DNA of 64,000 nucleotides from Terrisporobacter vanillatitrophus (GTDB lineage: Bacteria > Bacillota > Clostridia > Peptostreptococcales > Peptostreptococcaceae). Position 1 is the first letter of the stretch, and every line of letters begins with the position of its first letter. A program made the translations under genes and the position numbers. Below are positions 16,942-24,124 of the stretch, piece after piece. The notes below the pieces were generated by a model. It worked only from the letters and a program-made list of their open reading frames with translations. It made no database searches and had not been told where the DNA came from. The stretch covers positions 2,356,001 to 2,420,000 of the forward strand of contig NZ_CP154625.1 in assembly GCF_051148895.1 (NCBI RefSeq), read 5' to 3'.

Positions 16942-17352
16942 TTAACTTCTCTTTATAAAATCTACATTACACTTTGGACAGTGAATAGAAATCTTACCTT
17001 TCCCCTTAGGTACTCTCACTTTTTGATTACAAGAAGGGCATTTGAAAAATGCATAAGATTTCTTTTGTTCCTTAATTCTCTTTTGTTTATTCAGTGATAA
17101 CTTCACTTTATTACGGAAATTTAAATATGCTGTTCTTTCTAAATATCTTTTATTAAAATTCTTAGAAAACATTCTAAAGTATATAAATACCACCATAATT
17201 AAAGCTAAAATATAAAATATGTCGCCAAAGAAACTTACTTTACCACTTAATAAAGATATTATTAAACTTACAAACACTAACTTTAACAGAAATTGATTCA
17301 ATTCATCATTTCCGTATCTTCCATACATAAATTTAATTAATTTTTCTTTCAT
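16942..17352 (-). CDS. membrane protein with C-terminal zinc ribbon
   Basis: A 136-residue protein with two membrane helices near residues 20-36 and 42-60, then a basic region (KRIKEQKKSYAF). At the C-terminus CPSC...CPKC is a zinc ribbon (FKCPSCNQKVRVPKGKGKISIHCPKC). This tandem of helices and cytosolic zinc ribbon is frequent in clostridia but has no known function. The start at 17352 is supported by GGGAG. It is divergent from the CDF gene, and the ATTATC-AATTGATAAT palindrome lies between them. Confidence 0.75.
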   Translation of the reverse strand: MKEKLIKFMYGRYGNDELNQFLLKLVFVSLIISLLSGKVSFFGDIFYILALIMVVFIYFRMFSKNFNKRYLERTAYLNFRNKVKLSLNKQKRIKEQKKSYAFFKCPSCNQKVRVPKGKGKISIHCPKCNVDFIKRS

Positions 17353-17504
17353 TCTTAATCTCCCTTGAAATTTAATTTTTAGTGTAAAAATTTTAACATA
17401 TATAATAGGTTTTAACAACTTATTTCCATATTAACAAAAATATCCTTACAACAATCATATTTAGGGTATTTATTAATTATATTTATCTTGCTAAAACAAA
17501 TTTC

Positions 17505-17571
17505 ATTATCAATTGATAATCCAATCCAACAATATTTTCTTGACATAATCACATTTTGACATTAATATAAT
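17505..17571 (+). promoter_or_regulatory. palindrome and promoter upstream of the CDF transporter
   Basis: ATTATCAATTGATAAT, a perfect 16-base palindrome, is at 17505-17520. A TTGACA -35 box follows at 17540-17545, with TAATAT (17563-17568, 17-base spacing) or TATAAT (17566-17571) as the -10. The site would overlap the region just upstream of RNA polymerase. Confidence 0.5.
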
Positions 17572-17612
17572 ATTATTAAATGAGAATATAAATTTAAACG
17601 AGGGGAATTAAT

Positions 17613-18512
17613 ATGAGTAATAGTAGATATGAAGAAGCAACAAAAGTCACATTAATATCCATTATGTGGAATGTGATTTTAACATTTATAAAAATCTTAG
17701 GAGGTATACTAGGAAAATCAAATGCCATGATTGCAGATGGTCTTCACTCTGCATCAGATATAATCAGCTCAATAGGAGTTTTAATAGGTAATAAAATTGC
17801 AAAAACACCAAATGATAAAGAGCACAATTATGGACATGAAAAAGCAGAAACTTTAGTGTCTTTTTTATTGTCCATATTACTTATAGGTGTAGCACTAAAA
17901 ATAAGTTTAAATGGGTTGAATTCATTACTTCACTTGAAAGATGTACAGGTGCCTACATTTTTACCACTAATTATTTCTGTAATTTCCATAGTAATTAAAG
18001 AATATCAATACACAATTACTATAAAAGTTGCAAAGAAAATAAATTCACCTTCACTAAAAGCAGATGCATGGCATCATAGGTCAGATGCTCTATCTTCTGT
18101 GGCTGCATTTATTGGTATAGGTGGTTCTTTACTTGGATTCAAAGCCCTAGATCCTATTGCTACAGTAATTGTTGGTTTATTTGTTGCAAAAGTTGGATTA
18201 GATATTTTTAAAGATGCAATAAATGAATTAATGGATTATTCCATAGATGAAAAAGATGAATCGCAAATCATTACAATTGCAAATTGCACAGACGGTGTTT
18301 TAAATATTGGAGAACTTAGAACAAGAAAACACGGTTCAGTTGCTTATGTGGACTTAACTATTTGTGTAAATAAGGATTTAACAGTCCTACAAGGACATGA
18401 AATTGCAAATAAACTTGAAATATCAATTCTAGAAGAATTGCAAGTTGTAAAAGGTATAACTGTTCACGTTGAACCTTGCATAAACTGCGACGATTATAAT
18501 TGTTGTGTTTAA
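17613..18512 (+). CDS. cation diffusion facilitator (CDF) metal transporter
   Basis: A 299-residue metal/proton antiporter with six expected helices. The intramembrane metal sites are visible as ADGLHSASD (helix 2) and DAWHHRSDALSS (helix 5). Together they fit the usual HD/DD pairing for zinc, iron or manganese. The C-terminal cytosolic domain (residues about 210-285) has the dimerising beta fold. The extreme tail, VEPCINCDDYNCCV, has four cysteines and is unusual for a CDF. It could bind metal. GAGGGGAAT marks the start. A shared palindrome lies in the upstream region, as for the sulfur genes. It is transcribed alone. Confidence 0.88.
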   Translation: MSNSRYEEATKVTLISIMWNVILTFIKILGGILGKSNAMIADGLHSASDIISSIGVLIGNKIAKTPNDKEHNYGHEKAETLVSFLLSILLIGVALKISLNGLNSLLHLKDVQVPTFLPLIISVISIVIKEYQYTITIKVAKKINSPSLKADAWHHRSDALSSVAAFIGIGGSLLGFKALDPIATVIVGLFVAKVGLDIFKDAINELMDYSIDEKDESQIITIANCTDGVLNIGELRTRKHGSVAYVDLTICVNKDLTVLQGHEIANKLEISILEELQVVKGITVHVEPCINCDDYNCCV

Positions 18513-18515
18513 TAT

Positions 18516-18550
18516 AAAAACTCAGCTTAAATTATTTAAGCTGAGTTTTT
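18516..18550. terminator. bidirectional terminator between CDF and flavodoxin-like genes
   Basis: AAAAACTCAGCTTAA pairs with TTAAGCTGAGTTTTT. It serves the CDF gene and the convergent flavodoxin operon. Confidence 0.9.
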
Positions 18551-18551
18551 A

Positions 18552-19085
18552 TTATTGTAAATTTATTTCTTTGACTGATTTAATTATTGGTTTTATATTT
18601 TCTTTATCTGTAAAATCAACAGGTGTTACATAAGCATCCAACATGCCTTTTGTATTTTCATCTATTTCTTCTTCTTTTTGTTTTTTCAATATTCTTTTAA
18701 ACATGTTCATCATCAATTTATCTGCTATAGTTAAATTATTATAATTAAAAGCACCTCTTAAATAAAATTGTTTTATATTATCTATATCTTTAAAATTGTT
18801 TTTCTTTACCTCTTCATAAATTTTGTCATCCATAATAGATAGACCTACATAAAATACTATGAGATTTTTACTCCTAAATTTATCAATATCTTTATAAATA
18901 TTTTTAAAGCCTTTTATAGTCCCTGCATGTAGCCAACCACCAAAAATAATATTATCATAGTTTAATAAATCTACTGTGCTTATATCACCTATTTTTGATA
19001 CTCTACAATCTAGTTCTTTTCCTATCCATTTTGCATATTTCTCCGTACTACCATACCTCGATTCATAAACAACTATACTTTTCAT
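18552..19085 (-). CDS. flavodoxin-domain protein (HemG-like Flavodoxin_5)
   Basis: A 177-residue FMN-binding flavodoxin-like protein. The FMN phosphate loop is YESRYGSTEKYAKW (residues 7-20), and a second loop is IIFGGWLHAGTIKGF. The HemG subgroup oxidises protoporphyrinogen, but no heme genes are nearby and the term may not apply. Its partner genes point to a different role. It follows a membrane-anchored FMN-binding protein gene by 12 bases and a TetR gene, so the three are one operon. A likely role is a small flavin electron-transfer step. Confidence 0.8.
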   Translation of the reverse strand: MKSIVVYESRYGSTEKYAKWIGKELDCRVSKIGDISTVDLLNYDNIIFGGWLHAGTIKGFKNIYKDIDKFRSKNLIVFYVGLSIMDDKIYEEVKKNNFKDIDNIKQFYLRGAFNYNNLTIADKLMMNMFKRILKKQKEEEIDENTKGMLDAYVTPVDFTDKENIKPIIKSVKEINLQ

Positions 19086-19097
19086 ATTAATTACCTC

Positions 19098-19472
19098 CTA
19101 TTTATTTAGTGCATTTTCCACAGATTTTAAATATGCTTTTGATGATACTGTTGCACCACTTATAACATCTACATTTACGTTTTGTTTTTCTATTATTTTT
19201 TCCGACAATTCACTACTTACATCTGGAGTTAGTGGTTGTGACAATACTTTAATATTTTCTATTTTTTTATTCTTTACACTAACTTCTACTTCACTAGTCC
19301 ATCTGTCCTTAGAATATTTTCCTACATAAGTTCCATCCTCCAATTTGCTTATATCTACACTATTTATTTCAACCGTTTTCCCTTCTTTGATTCCTCTTGT
19401 CATTATAAAAAGTCCGCTCACAATTATAACTAAAAGTACACATAAAAATATTTTAGTTTTTTTGAATCTCAT
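19098..19472 (-). CDS. membrane-anchored FMN-binding domain protein
   Basis: A 124-residue protein. Residues 8-26 form one membrane anchor. The rest is an FMN-binding domain (PF04205 type) with DGTYVGKYS near 46-54 and SGATVSS at 105-111. In NqrC and RnfG the threonine of the matching SGATxxS motif carries FMN through a phosphoester bond, and T108 is the equivalent residue here. It needs an ApbE-type flavin transferase, which is not in this window. It sits between the TetR and flavodoxin genes and would carry electrons at the outer face of the membrane (inference). Confidence 0.88.
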   Translation of the reverse strand: MRFKKTKIFLCVLLVIIVSGLFIMTRGIKEGKTVEINSVDISKLEDGTYVGKYSKDRWTSEVEVSVKNKKIENIKVLSQPLTPDVSSELSEKIIEKQNVNVDVISGATVSSKAYLKSVENALNK

Positions 19473-19503
19473 TTGTATCCCCCTTTATAATTTAATTTTA
19501 AAT

Positions 19504-20127
19504 TTATTTTCCATAGTTTTTAAATAATCCGTAAATCATAAAATCCACATATTCATCTATTAATTTGTTTATAAATTCTTTATCTTGATTATTTGATAAC
19601 ACCATATTTGATATAAATCCATTTATTGATATCCAAGAGAAAAATGAATATTTTTCTGTGTCAACATGGCGTAATAATCCCTCTTCTAAATATGTATCAT
19701 ATTTTTTTTTAGTCTCTTTTATTTTTAAACTGTTTTTTTCTTCTTCCGTAAAATCAAATTTTACTTTTTTAATTATATCAATATTATTTAGCATTATTGC
19801 TCTGTATTCTTCTGGGCTTTCTAAGACTAGATTAATGTATGTTTTGAATAAATTTTTAATATTATTCTCTTCATTAGAATCATTCAATTTTAAATTACTC
19901 ATGGTATGAATTAGTTCTGATGACTTTTCTTTCCATATTGATAATACTATGTCTGCTTTATTTTCATAATAGTTATATATTAAAGAAGGGGAATAATCTA
20001 TCTTACTTGCTATTTTACGAATTGATAATTTTGAATATCCTTCCTCTATTATTATTTTACTAGCTGCTTTATGTATTTCTTTTTTAATTTTTTCTTTTTC
20101 AATCTTACGTCTCTCTTGTATTCTCAT
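19504..20127 (-). CDS. TetR-family regulator of the FMN/flavodoxin operon
   Basis: A 207-residue regulator. The helix-turn-helix is at about residues 28-50 (LSIRKIASKIDYSPSLIYNYYENK). The C-terminal region is a helical ligand pocket. The ATG at 20127 follows GGAGG. It is the first gene of the operon and the FMN-binding protein gene starts 31 bases after its stop. A perfect palindrome (ATGAACACTGTTCAT) lies at 20175-20189, about 50 bases upstream of the start, and is the expected operator, giving autoregulation. The ligand is unknown. Confidence 0.85.
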   Translation of the reverse strand: MRIQERRKIEKEKIKKEIHKAASKIIIEEGYSKLSIRKIASKIDYSPSLIYNYYENKADIVLSIWKEKSSELIHTMSNLKLNDSNEENNIKNLFKTYINLVLESPEEYRAIMLNNIDIIKKVKFDFTEEEKNSLKIKETKKKYDTYLEEGLLRHVDTEKYSFFSWISINGFISNMVLSNNQDKEFINKLIDEYVDFMIYGLFKNYGK

Positions 20128-20174
20128 TGTTCCTCCTTGCAAACTTTATTAATAATTTATATCGTGTTTACTTA

Positions 20175-20189
20175 ATGAACACTGTTCAT
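20175..20189 (-). promoter_or_regulatory. palindromic operator of the TetR/FMN/flavodoxin operon
   Basis: ATGAACACTGTTCAT is a 15-base palindrome with a central unpaired base, typical of TetR operators, immediately upstream of the TetR gene. Confidence 0.65.
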
Positions 20190-20254
20190 ATTATTAATAA
20201 TATTACATTTTACATGATTTACCACAAAAACAATTCGACAATTTCTTTACAAAT

Positions 20255-20282
20255 AAAAAAAAGAGGTCTTAGCCTCTCTCTT
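20255..20282 (-). terminator. terminator of the cysK-cysE operon
   Basis: On the minus strand AGAGG pairs with CCTCT and is followed by eight T residues, right after the cysE stop. Confidence 0.75.
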
Positions 20283-20846
20283 TTATATAAAATATATAAC
20301 GTTATCGATTTCTTCATCTCTATGACATGTGTTATATTTGATTTTTGCAGGAATTCCCACAGCCGTACTATTTGATGGCATATCTCTTAAAACAACTGAA
20401 TTAGCTCCTATTTTACAATGATCCCCTATATTAACTGGCCCTAATATTTTTGCTCCAGAACCAACTACAATATCATCACCTAAAGTAGGATGTCTTTTAA
20501 ATTCTTTTTCATTTCCTGTGGCACCTATAGTAGCTCCTTGATATATAGTAACTCTATCTCCGATTATGGATGTTTCTCCTATAACTACTCCGCTTCCATG
20601 GTCTATAAGTGTTCCCATGCCTATTTGTGCCCCTGGATGAATTTCTATTCCAGTTAAAAATCTACTAAATTGAGATATTAATCTAGCAATAAAAAATCTT
20701 TTTTTACTATAAAAGAAGTGTGATATTCTATACATTATAAGAGAGTGGACGGAGGGATACAACAAAAATACTTCTATCTTACTTCTAGCTGCTGGATCAT
20801 TTTCCATTATAAAATTTATATCTGCTTTTGTATGCTTGAAAAGCAT
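20283..20846 (-). CDS. cysE: serine O-acetyltransferase
   Basis: A 187-residue acetyltransferase of the short EpsC/CysE form. It makes O-acetylserine from serine and acetyl-CoA, the substrate for CysK. The N-terminal part is helical (residues 1-55). The rest is a left-handed beta helix with hexapeptide repeats such as IEIHPGAQIGMG, VVIGETSIIGDRVTIYQGATIG and IVVGSGAKILGPVNIG. The catalytic histidine candidates are in LIDHGSGVVIG and RHPTLGD. The C-terminal tail is long enough to reach the CysK active site in the cysteine synthase complex (known for CysE). It is 12 bases downstream of cysK. Confidence 0.93.
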   Translation of the reverse strand: MLFKHTKADINFIMENDPAARSKIEVFLLYPSVHSLIMYRISHFFYSKKRFFIARLISQFSRFLTGIEIHPGAQIGMGTLIDHGSGVVIGETSIIGDRVTIYQGATIGATGNEKEFKRHPTLGDDIVVGSGAKILGPVNIGDHCKIGANSVVLRDMPSNSTAVGIPAKIKYNTCHRDEEIDNVIYFI

Positions 20847-20858
20847 ACTTTCACCCCC

Positions 20859-21755
20859 TTAAAAAATCCCCATAGACATATATTTATCAGCTCCATCTGG
20901 AGCAACAGTTACGATTTTTTTATTAGGATATTTTTTAGAAAGTTCTATGGCAGCAAAAACATTTGCACCAGAAGATATTCCTACTAAAATTCCCAACTTA
21001 TTTGCAAAAAATCTAACCATTTCAAAAGCATCTTCTTCACTTACTGTAATTACCTCATCTACTATATCTTTATCGTAGTTTTTAGGTATAAAGTTTGCAC
21101 CTATTCCTTGAATTTTATGTGGTCCTGCTTTTTTCTCCGTAATAAGTGGTGATGCTTCTGGTTCTATACCTATTACTTCTACACTTTCATTTTTTTCTTT
21201 TAAGAATTTTCCTGCTCCACTTATAGTTCCACCAGAACCTATTCCTGCTATAATAACATTTACATCTGGCACTTCTTTGTATATTTCTGGTCCTGTAGTA
21301 TCATAGTGAACTTTTGGATTATCTTCATTTTCAAATTGGCCAAGACTTACATAATTATCATTTTCTTTCAATAATTCTTGAAGCTTTTCTATCGTACCAT
21401 TCATTCCTTTTGAACCTTCTGTCAAAATAAGTTCTGCTCCAAAAGCTTTTACTAACTGTCTTCTTTCTATACTCATAGTCTCTGGCATTATAATCACAAC
21501 TTTATATCCTTTTAAATTACCTGCCATAGCAAGAGCTATTCCTGTATTTCCACTAGTAGCTTCTACTAACACACTACCTTCTTTTAAAACCCCTCTTTTT
21601 TCTGCTCCTTCAATCATGGATAGCGCAATTCTATCTTTTATACTTCCTCCTGGATTGTATTTTTCTAACTTTACATAAACGTTTTTATATCCTATTTTAT
21701 CTAAAGAAATAATTGGTGTGTTTCCTATTAATTCTAATGCATCTTTGTATATCAT
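20859..21755 (-). CDS. cysK: O-acetylserine sulfhydrylase (cysteine synthase)
   Basis: A 298-residue PLP enzyme that turns O-acetylserine and sulfide into cysteine. The PLP lysine is K40 in NPGGSIKDR. The substrate loop TSGNTGIAL, the phosphate-binding GIGSGGTISGAG and the C-terminal SSGANV are all present. The length matches CysK. The ATG at 21755 follows GGGAGG. The earlier ATG at 21773 does not have a good site. The upstream region (21778-21850) holds copies of the ATTATCA palindrome, shared with the cystine symporter. It forms an operon with cysE and faces away from the small Fis-type regulator. Confidence 0.94.
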   Translation of the reverse strand: MIYKDALELIGNTPIISLDKIGYKNVYVKLEKYNPGGSIKDRIALSMIEGAEKRGVLKEGSVLVEATSGNTGIALAMAGNLKGYKVVIIMPETMSIERRQLVKAFGAELILTEGSKGMNGTIEKLQELLKENDNYVSLGQFENEDNPKVHYDTTGPEIYKEVPDVNVIIAGIGSGGTISGAGKFLKEKNESVEVIGIEPEASPLITEKKAGPHKIQGIGANFIPKNYDKDIVDEVITVSEEDAFEMVRFFANKLGILVGISSGANVFAAIELSKKYPNKKIVTVAPDGADKYMSMGIF

Positions 21756-21777
21756 TTTATTTCCTCCCAACATTCAA

Positions 21778-21850
21778 ATTATCAAAATGATAATATTATT
21801 GTAGCATCATTATTTTGATAACACAAGTGTTTTTATTATCATTTTGATAT
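21778..21850. promoter_or_regulatory. palindromes in the cysK / regulator gap
   Basis: ATTATCAAAATGATAAT is at 21778-21794 and ATTATCATTTTGATAT at 21835-21850. A degenerate third copy (ATCATTATTTTGAT) is near 21807. All sit between the divergent cysK operon and the 21970 regulator gene. Confidence 0.65.
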
Positions 21851-21969
21851 TTTTTATTTCTTTAAAATTTACCTTCTTTACAATATAAAATTGATAAAAA
21901 TTAATAATAATATGGTATACTTAAATAAACCACATTTTTTTAGAATAAATTATGTTGGGAGGTTAAATT

Positions 21970-22581
21970 TTGAAATTAATTGATATAAAAAATTATATAC
22001 AAAGCGTTTGCCAAAATATTTCAACTGTACTTGACGTGGATGTTACTGTAGTATCAAAAGATTTAATAAGAATAGCCGGCACAGGAATTTTCAAAGACAA
22101 AATTGACGAAAAAATATCTGATAAATCTGCTTATTCTAAGGTATTAATATCTGGAGAATCTTATATTATTAATCGAGAGGTTGAACATAGTTGTAAGAAT
22201 TGTATCCATAGCGAAGATTGCAAAGAATTAGCTGATATTTGCACTCCAATAAAACTTGGTAATCACAATATAGGAATACTTGGTATAGCCGCTTTCACTG
22301 AGGATCAAAAAAATAAAATTTTATCTAAAGATCAAGAATTATGTGAGTTTATTAGTAGTATGTCAAACTTAATTTCTTATAAATTAGATGAATTATACAA
22401 AGAAGAAATTAGAACTGTTGAAGAGTTAGAAAAAGAAGAAATTGAAAAAGCAATAAAAAGATACGGAAATAACACTCAAGAAATGAAACAAGTTGCAAAG
22501 GCATTAAACATCGGAATAGCAACTCTTTATAGAAAAGTGAAAAAATACAATATTAATGCTGAAGCTGAAGAAGAAGAATAA
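21970..22581 (+). CDS. Fis-type regulator with a four-cysteine sensor domain, lacking an AAA+ domain
   Basis: A 203-residue regulator. Residues 1-135 resemble the N-terminal sensor of clostridial sigma-54 activators. They carry a cysteine cluster (C75, C78, C84, C91, in CKNCIHSEDCKELADIC) that could bind a metal or iron-sulfur centre. Residues 157-196 are a Fis-like HTH_8 (MKQVAKALNIGIATLYRKVKKY). The AAA+ ATPase that sigma-54 activators need is missing, although the ends match, so it probably acts as a simple DNA-binding repressor or activator. The start is TTG, with GGGAGG at good spacing. It is divergent from cysK, with shared palindromes, which makes it a candidate sulfur regulator (inference). 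Confidence 0.75.
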   Translation: MKLIDIKNYIQSVCQNISTVLDVDVTVVSKDLIRIAGTGIFKDKIDEKISDKSAYSKVLISGESYIINREVEHSCKNCIHSEDCKELADICTPIKLGNHNIGILGIAAFTEDQKNKILSKDQELCEFISSMSNLISYKLDELYKEEIRTVEELEKEEIEKAIKRYGNNTQEMKQVAKALNIGIATLYRKVKKYNINAEAEEEE

Positions 22582-22620
22582 AAAACAGTAGATTTGCTAA
22601 ATGCAAATCTACTGTTTTTT
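22580..22620 (+). terminator. terminator of the Fis-type regulator gene
   Basis: A perfect 18-bp stem (AAAAAACAGTAGATTTGC and its complement) closes a five-base loop and ends in TTTTTT. Confidence 0.92.
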
Positions 22621-22660
22621 AACAATCTAAATTTTTTTCTACATAAGGTAAATTTATTAT

Positions 22661-23230
22661 TTAATCAATGAATGTTACAACATCTTCTAAAGGTTTACGA
22701 GGTGGTTTAGATGGAGTATTCTCTTCTGCCACTCCTATTGAAACCATTGACATTAATTCATAACCTTCTTTATTAAATCCTATAAGATTTTCTATTTCAG
22801 TTTTAGCATGAGTTGGACCTGTCATATAACAACTTCCATATCCCATTTCAGTTGCAGTAAGTAATATGTTTTCCACTGCAGCTCCTATACCTTGTTCTCC
22901 TGCTCTAGGTGATACTAATACATCAAGAAGCTCTTGTGGAGCATTATTTTCTTTTAATATTTTATATTCTATCATATTCACAAGCATAAACTTAAATAAC
23001 TACTGGAGCATTTTTAAAAGAAGTGTAGTACTTAAGTACACTCATATGCTTCTTAAAATCTTTTTCATTCTTAGCAAGTTAACCTATATTCTCATGACTT
23101 TTAGTTACTATATCCGCCATTTCATTTATTATATCTCTATTTTCTAGTACTACAAAATGCCAGTTTTGTTGATGTTTTGGTGATGGAGCTTCAGTTCCTG
23201 CTTTAATTAATTCTTATTCAAAATGATTAC
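22661..23230 (-). pseudogene. decayed nitroreductase-family gene
   Basis: The 108-codon open 3' part (22661-22987) encodes a nitroreductase C-terminal half, with AVENILLTATEMGYGSCYMTGP, IGFNKEGYELMSMVSIG and PPRKPLEDVV. The matching N-terminal half is still readable upstream on the minus strand as LIKAGTEAPSPKHQQNW and HFVVLENRDIINEMADIV, and later NAPVVI. It is broken by in-frame TAA stops at 23215-23217, 23079-23081 and 22992-22994, and by a frameshift near 22985. The start and first conserved residues are gone. It is a pseudogene and not a short gene. Confidence 0.85.
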
Positions 23231-23386
23231 ATACAGTAGTTTATTATATGTCAAATAATTTAGTATTTTATTTATAATAATCGTCAATAAATCTTAATCT
23301 ACATAGAAATCAATCTCATTGGAGATATTAAAAAAGAAATTATAATTTTTATTAAAATACCTTTTTTTGAATTGGAGGTTTATTAT

Positions 23387-24064
23387 ATGAAGGAGATGCC
23401 AACAGCCATTGATGGGACTCTTCGAAAATCTTTTCTTCGTGTGCCAGAAGTTATTAGAGAATGTAGTGGAATTAATGTCTTTGGAAAAAGAATTAAATCT
23501 TTAGTATATACAACAGATTTAGCTATAATTAGAAATGTAAATGCAGACGCCATTTTAGCAGTATATCCATTTACCCCTCAACCAATAATTACTCAAGCTC
23601 TACTTTTAGCTTCTGATGTCCCCGTTTTTACAGGGGTTGGAGGTGGGCTTACAAACGGACTTCGTTCTGTTATGCTTGGTACAAATGCTGAAATACAAGG
23701 TGCTATAGGAGTCGTTGTAAATGCTCCCACATCTAATGAAACACTTAAAAGTTTATCTGACGCACTAGATATTCCTGTGGTTGTTAGTGTCATAAGTGAG
23801 GATTGCGATGTAGAAGGAAGAATAAATGCAGGAGCAAGCATATTAAACGTTTCTGCATCAAAAGATACTCCAGAAATAGTTGCAAAAATAAGAAAAGAAT
23901 ATCCAAAATTTCCCATTATAGCAACAGGTGGACCTACAGATGAGACTATTAAAGAAACAATAAAAGCTGGTGCCAATGCTATAACTTGGACACCACCTAC
24001 AGTTCCTCACCTTTTCAAAGGTGTAATGAACTCTTATAGAATTAATATAGAGCATCATAACTAA
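23387..24064 (+). CDS. TIM-barrel-like protein of unknown function
   Basis: A 225-residue protein with alternating strands and helices of a beta/alpha barrel: IIRNVNADAILAVYPF, PVFTGVGGGLTNG, IGVVVNAPTSNETL, ILNVSASKDTPEIV and FPIIATGGPTDETIKE. The last resembles a phosphate-binding GG loop of barrel enzymes. Relatives in clostridia are often labelled hydrolase, without proof. The start at 23387 follows TTGGAGG. An ATG at 23372 has no site. It is transcribed alone and ends at a strong hairpin, which originally also served the flavin reductase gene on the other side of the IS256-type element. Confidence 0.65.
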   Translation: MKEMPTAIDGTLRKSFLRVPEVIRECSGINVFGKRIKSLVYTTDLAIIRNVNADAILAVYPFTPQPIITQALLLASDVPVFTGVGGGLTNGLRSVMLGTNAEIQGAIGVVVNAPTSNETLKSLSDALDIPVVVSVISEDCDVEGRINAGASILNVSASKDTPEIVAKIRKEYPKFPIIATGGPTDETIKETIKAGANAITWTPPTVPHLFKGVMNSYRINIEHHN

Positions 24065-24068
24065 AAGT

Positions 24069-24113
24069 AAAGTAAGAAAAAGCAGTGATACTCACTGCTT
24101 TTTCTTACTTTTT
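24069..24113. terminator. bidirectional terminator originally shared by the TIM-barrel and flavin reductase genes
   Basis: AAGAAAAAGCAGTGA pairs with TCACTGCTTTTTCTT around a three-base loop. The minus-strand TAA at 24105-24107 is the native stop of the flavin reductase gene, now separated from it by the IS. Confidence 0.88.
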
Positions 24114-24124
24114 ATAAGCTTTTA

